8,465 nt of DNA from Bacillota bacterium (GTDB lineage Bacteria; Bacillota_I; Bacilli_A; RFN20; CAG-826). The notes under the pieces were generated by a model, which saw only the letters and a program-made list of their open reading frames with translations, was not told where the DNA came from and searched no databases. The stretch is from the NCBI GenBank assembly GCA_026387995.1, contig JAPLKQ010000061.1, positions 1-8,465 of the forward strand, read 5' to 3'. Shown piece by piece: positions 6,754 through 8,465 of the stretch. The first letter of the stretch is position 1. Each line of letters opens with the position of its first letter. A program made the position numbers and the translations under genes.

Positions 6754-7194
6754 ATGGCACAACCAAATACGCCAAATACGACGAATCCGGCTCAACAAGG
6801 CGGACCTAAGAAAACATCCGGATCGCGCAAGAAAAAAATCAAACGCGCTTATACGAAGGGCATTGCCCACATCCATTCAACATTCAATAACACGATCGTG
6901 ACGATTACCGACGAAGCCGGTAACGCCATCGCGTGGAGCAGCGCTGGTGCGCTGGGCTACAAGGGCGCCAAAAAATCGACTCCCTTCGCCGCTCAAGTCG
7001 CCGGTGAAGCCGCCGCGAAAGCCGCCCTCGACCAAGGGATTAAATCCGTTGATGTCAACATCAAAGGCCCCGGCCCGGGACGTGAATCAGCCGTCCGCAG
7101 CTTACAAGCCGCTGGCCTGATTATCGTGACCATCACTGATACGACACCGATCCCACATAACGGATGCCGGCCACCGAAGAGACCGCGCGGTTAA
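6754..7194 (+). CDS. rpsK: 30S ribosomal protein S11 with short N-terminal tail
   Basis: S11 is on the 30S platform, beside the 3' end of 16S rRNA and the mRNA exit. The core begins at about residue 25 ([20 protein letters not shown]), with [29 protein letters not shown] and the C-terminal signature [20 protein letters not shown]. At 146 residues it is about 15-20 longer than usual (about 129). The excess is at the N-terminus: [20 protein letters not shown], Asn/Thr/Pro/Gln-rich and low in complexity. AGGAGGAT at 6738-6745 supports this ATG, so the tail looks real rather than an over-extended call. It lies in its standard place between rpsM and rpoA. Confidence 0.97.
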   Translation: MAQPNTPNTTNPAQQGGPKKTSGSRKKKIKRAYTKGIAHIHSTFNNTIVTITDEAGNAIAWSSAGALGYKGAKKSTPFAAQVAGEAAAKAALDQGIKSVDVNIKGPGPGRESAVRSLQAAGLIIVTITDTTPIPHNGCRPPKRPRG

Positions 7195-7195
7195 T

Positions 7196-7202
7196 AAGGA
7201 GG
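7196..7202 (+). promoter_or_regulatory. Ribosome binding site of rpoA with tandem ATG codons
   Basis: AAGGAGG lies five bases before ATG 7208 and eight before the in-frame ATG 7211. Either start gives the same protein apart from one Met. A third ATG at 7204 is in another frame and too close to the site. Confidence 0.75.
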
Positions 7203-7207
7203 AATGA

Positions 7208-8179
7208 ATGATGAGTAAAATCCCTAATCCCTTTGAAAAGCCCGAATTTAAAGTCGCCTTATTCGACGACAAGGAAAACTATGGCCGCTTCGTCATCGCT
7301 CCATTAGAGCGTGGCTTCGGCTTAACCCTCGGTAACGCCATCCGTAGAGTGCTCTTGAGCTCGCTGCCGGGCGCCTCCGTGTTCGCGGTCGAAATCGAAG
7401 GCGCGCGTCACGAATTCTCTGCGCTTGACGGCGTGGAAGAAGACGTCACCACGATTATCCTTAACTTGAAAAACTTAGTGCTTAAGATCGACGATAACGA
7501 TACCGCCAGCAAGCGTATCGAAGTCGCCATCGAAGGCCCGAAGACCCTGCTTGCCGGAGACTTAGTGCTCCCGAGCGGCGTCAGCGTCGTGAACCCGAAG
7601 CTCGAAATCGCCCACGTTGCCGTCGGCGGTCACCTCAAAATGGTGATGCATGCCCGCAACGGCCGCGGTTACGTGACCAGCGAAGGCAATAAAGCCGACC
7701 GCTATCACATGAACATCGGCACGATCGCCACGGACAGCAACTATTCGCCGGTCACCAAAGTCAGCTACATCGTCGAACCGACCCGCGTCGGCCACGATTC
7801 GCATTATGACTCGTTGACTATCGAAGTCTGGACCGACGGTTCAATGAAACCCCAAGACGCGGTCGCCTTAAGCGCCAAAATCTTGGTGGCCCACTTTGAG
7901 GAATTCATGAAATTGAATACCTTAACCAAGGACATCAATGTCATCCAAGAAGCCGTCCAAGAAGAGACCAACAAATACGAGGACATGACGATCGAAGAAC
8001 TCGATCTCTCCGTCCGTTCATACAACTGCTTGAAGAGAGCAGGCATTCAGACCGTCATGGAACTCACCCAGAAAACGGAAGAGGAAATGATGAAGGTCCG
8101 CAACTTAGGCAAGAAATCGCTCAAAGAGGTCAAAGAAAAACTCGCGGGCATCGGCTTAAGCTTCCGGAATTTCGAGTAA
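7208..8179 (+). CDS. rpoA: DNA-directed RNA polymerase subunit alpha
   Basis: The alpha dimer scaffolds RNA polymerase assembly, and its C-terminal domain binds UP-element DNA and activators. The N-terminal domain (about 15-240) shows FVIAPLERGFGLTLGNAIRR then VLLSSLPGASV, the GVEEDVTTIILNLKNL segment and the dimer-interface helix DAVALSAKILVAHFEEF. A linker (about 240-258) precedes the C-terminal domain (259-320) with LDLSVRSYNCLKRAGI, where Arg270 and Asn273 correspond to the UP-element-contacting Arg265 and Asn268 of Escherichia coli, and the helix-hairpin-helix VRNLGKKSLKEVKEKL. The 323-residue length is normal. The start is either 7208 or 7211 (two adjacent Met codons); the ribosome binding site fits both, with more usual spacing for 7211. 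Intact and in the usual place. Confidence 0.97.
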   Translation: MMSKIPNPFEKPEFKVALFDDKENYGRFVIAPLERGFGLTLGNAIRRVLLSSLPGASVFAVEIEGARHEFSALDGVEEDVTTIILNLKNLVLKIDDNDTASKRIEVAIEGPKTLLAGDLVLPSGVSVVNPKLEIAHVAVGGHLKMVMHARNGRGYVTSEGNKADRYHMNIGTIATDSNYSPVTKVSYIVEPTRVGHDSHYDSLTIEVWTDGSMKPQDAVALSAKILVAHFEEFMKLNTLTKDINVIQEAVQEETNKYEDMTIEELDLSVRSYNCLKRAGIQTVMELTQKTEEEMMKVRNLGKKSLKEVKEKLAGIGLSFRNFE

Positions 8180-8188
8180 GAGGGAACT

Positions 8189-8465
8189 ATGGCTACACAA
8201 GGACGTAAAAACGTACATGGTAAGGCAGGTGTCCGCTTTAAGGCACCTTACGATTCCAGCAAAAAGAAATCCGAACTTCGCAATCTCGTCACTGAACTCA
8301 TCGTTCATGGACGCGTGACCGTCACCAGCGGCATGGGCCAAAGCCTGAAGTCGCTCGCTGACCGTTTGGTCACCTACGCCAAGGCCAACGATCTCCATCA
8401 TCGCCGTTTAGCGGCGGCGGTGGTCCGTCCCATCGTCATCGACGAGAAGACCGGCGTCACTCCGT
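8189..8465 (+). CDS. rplQ: 50S ribosomal protein L17, 3'-partial
   Basis: L17 sits on the 50S surface near the peptide exit tunnel and is normally the last gene of the alpha operon. The frame runs from ATG 8189 off the window end with 92 codons visible. The family core is seen as ELRNLVTELIVHGRVTVTSG, LKSLADRLVTYAKAND and LHHRRLAAAVV (in Bacillus: LRDLTTDLI..., DLHARRQAAA). Aligned by eye, the family start KLGRTSAQRKAMLRDL corresponds to KAPYDSSKKKSELRNL, so about 18 residues (MATQGRKNVHGKAGVRFK) are an N-terminal extension and the usual KLGR motif is not kept. The ribosome binding site (GAGG at 8180-8183) is the weakest in the window, just after the rpoA stop. The C-terminal part is outside the window. 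Confidence 0.93.
   Translation, partial: MATQGRKNVHGKAGVRFKAPYDSSKKKSELRNLVTELIVHGRVTVTSGMGQSLKSLADRLVTYAKANDLHHRRLAAAVVRPIVIDEKTGVTP

Overview
This window is a stretch of the bacterial spc and alpha ribosomal-protein operons, all on the + strand: rplE (5' end outside the window), rpsN, rpsH, rplF, rplR, rpsE, rplO, secY (broken), adk, map, infA, rpmJ, rpsM, rpsK, rpoA and rplQ (3' end outside the window). Genes are packed with gaps of 0 to about 40 bases or short overlaps, nearly all with a strong AGGAGG-type ribosome binding site. I see no internal promoter, terminator, tRNA, repeat array or mobile element, and no stretch over 300 bases without a gene.

Organism: the unsplit spc-alpha order with adk and map after secY, the short zinc-ribbon S14, the zinc-lid adenylate kinase, the four-ligand zinc L36 and the very strong Shine-Dalgarno sites point to Bacillota (Firmicutes). 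The missing rpmD (L30) between rpsE and rplO, and the tailed S5, L5, S11 and L17, fit the Bacilli / Erysipelotrichia / Tenericutes side, but this is inference. TGA ends adk and map and tryptophan is TGG, so the genetic code is the standard bacterial one, not the Mycoplasma code. Base composition looks balanced rather than AT-rich, which is unusual for that branch.

Layout: 3-2787 holds large-subunit L5, L6 and L18 (5S rRNA-binding L5 and L18 included) and small-subunit S14, S8 and S5. 2825-4567 holds L15 and the protein-export channel SecY. 4569-5977 holds adenylate kinase and methionine aminopeptidase, coupled by an ATGA overlap. 5982-8465 holds IF-1, L36, S13, S11, the RNA polymerase alpha subunit and L17. 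Together they supply ribosome parts, initiation factor, nascent-chain Met removal, the membrane translocon, nucleotide balance and transcription, co-expressed for growth.

The only strong anomaly is secY. Reading frame 3268-4053 encodes the N-terminal half (TM1-TM5) and a second frame, open from 3905 to 4567, encodes TM7-TM10. TM6 is encoded in no frame at the junction. This is a short deletion plus frameshift, most simply an assembly error or a recent lesion in an essential gene. Otherwise this is an ordinary housekeeping region; I found no new biological system in it.
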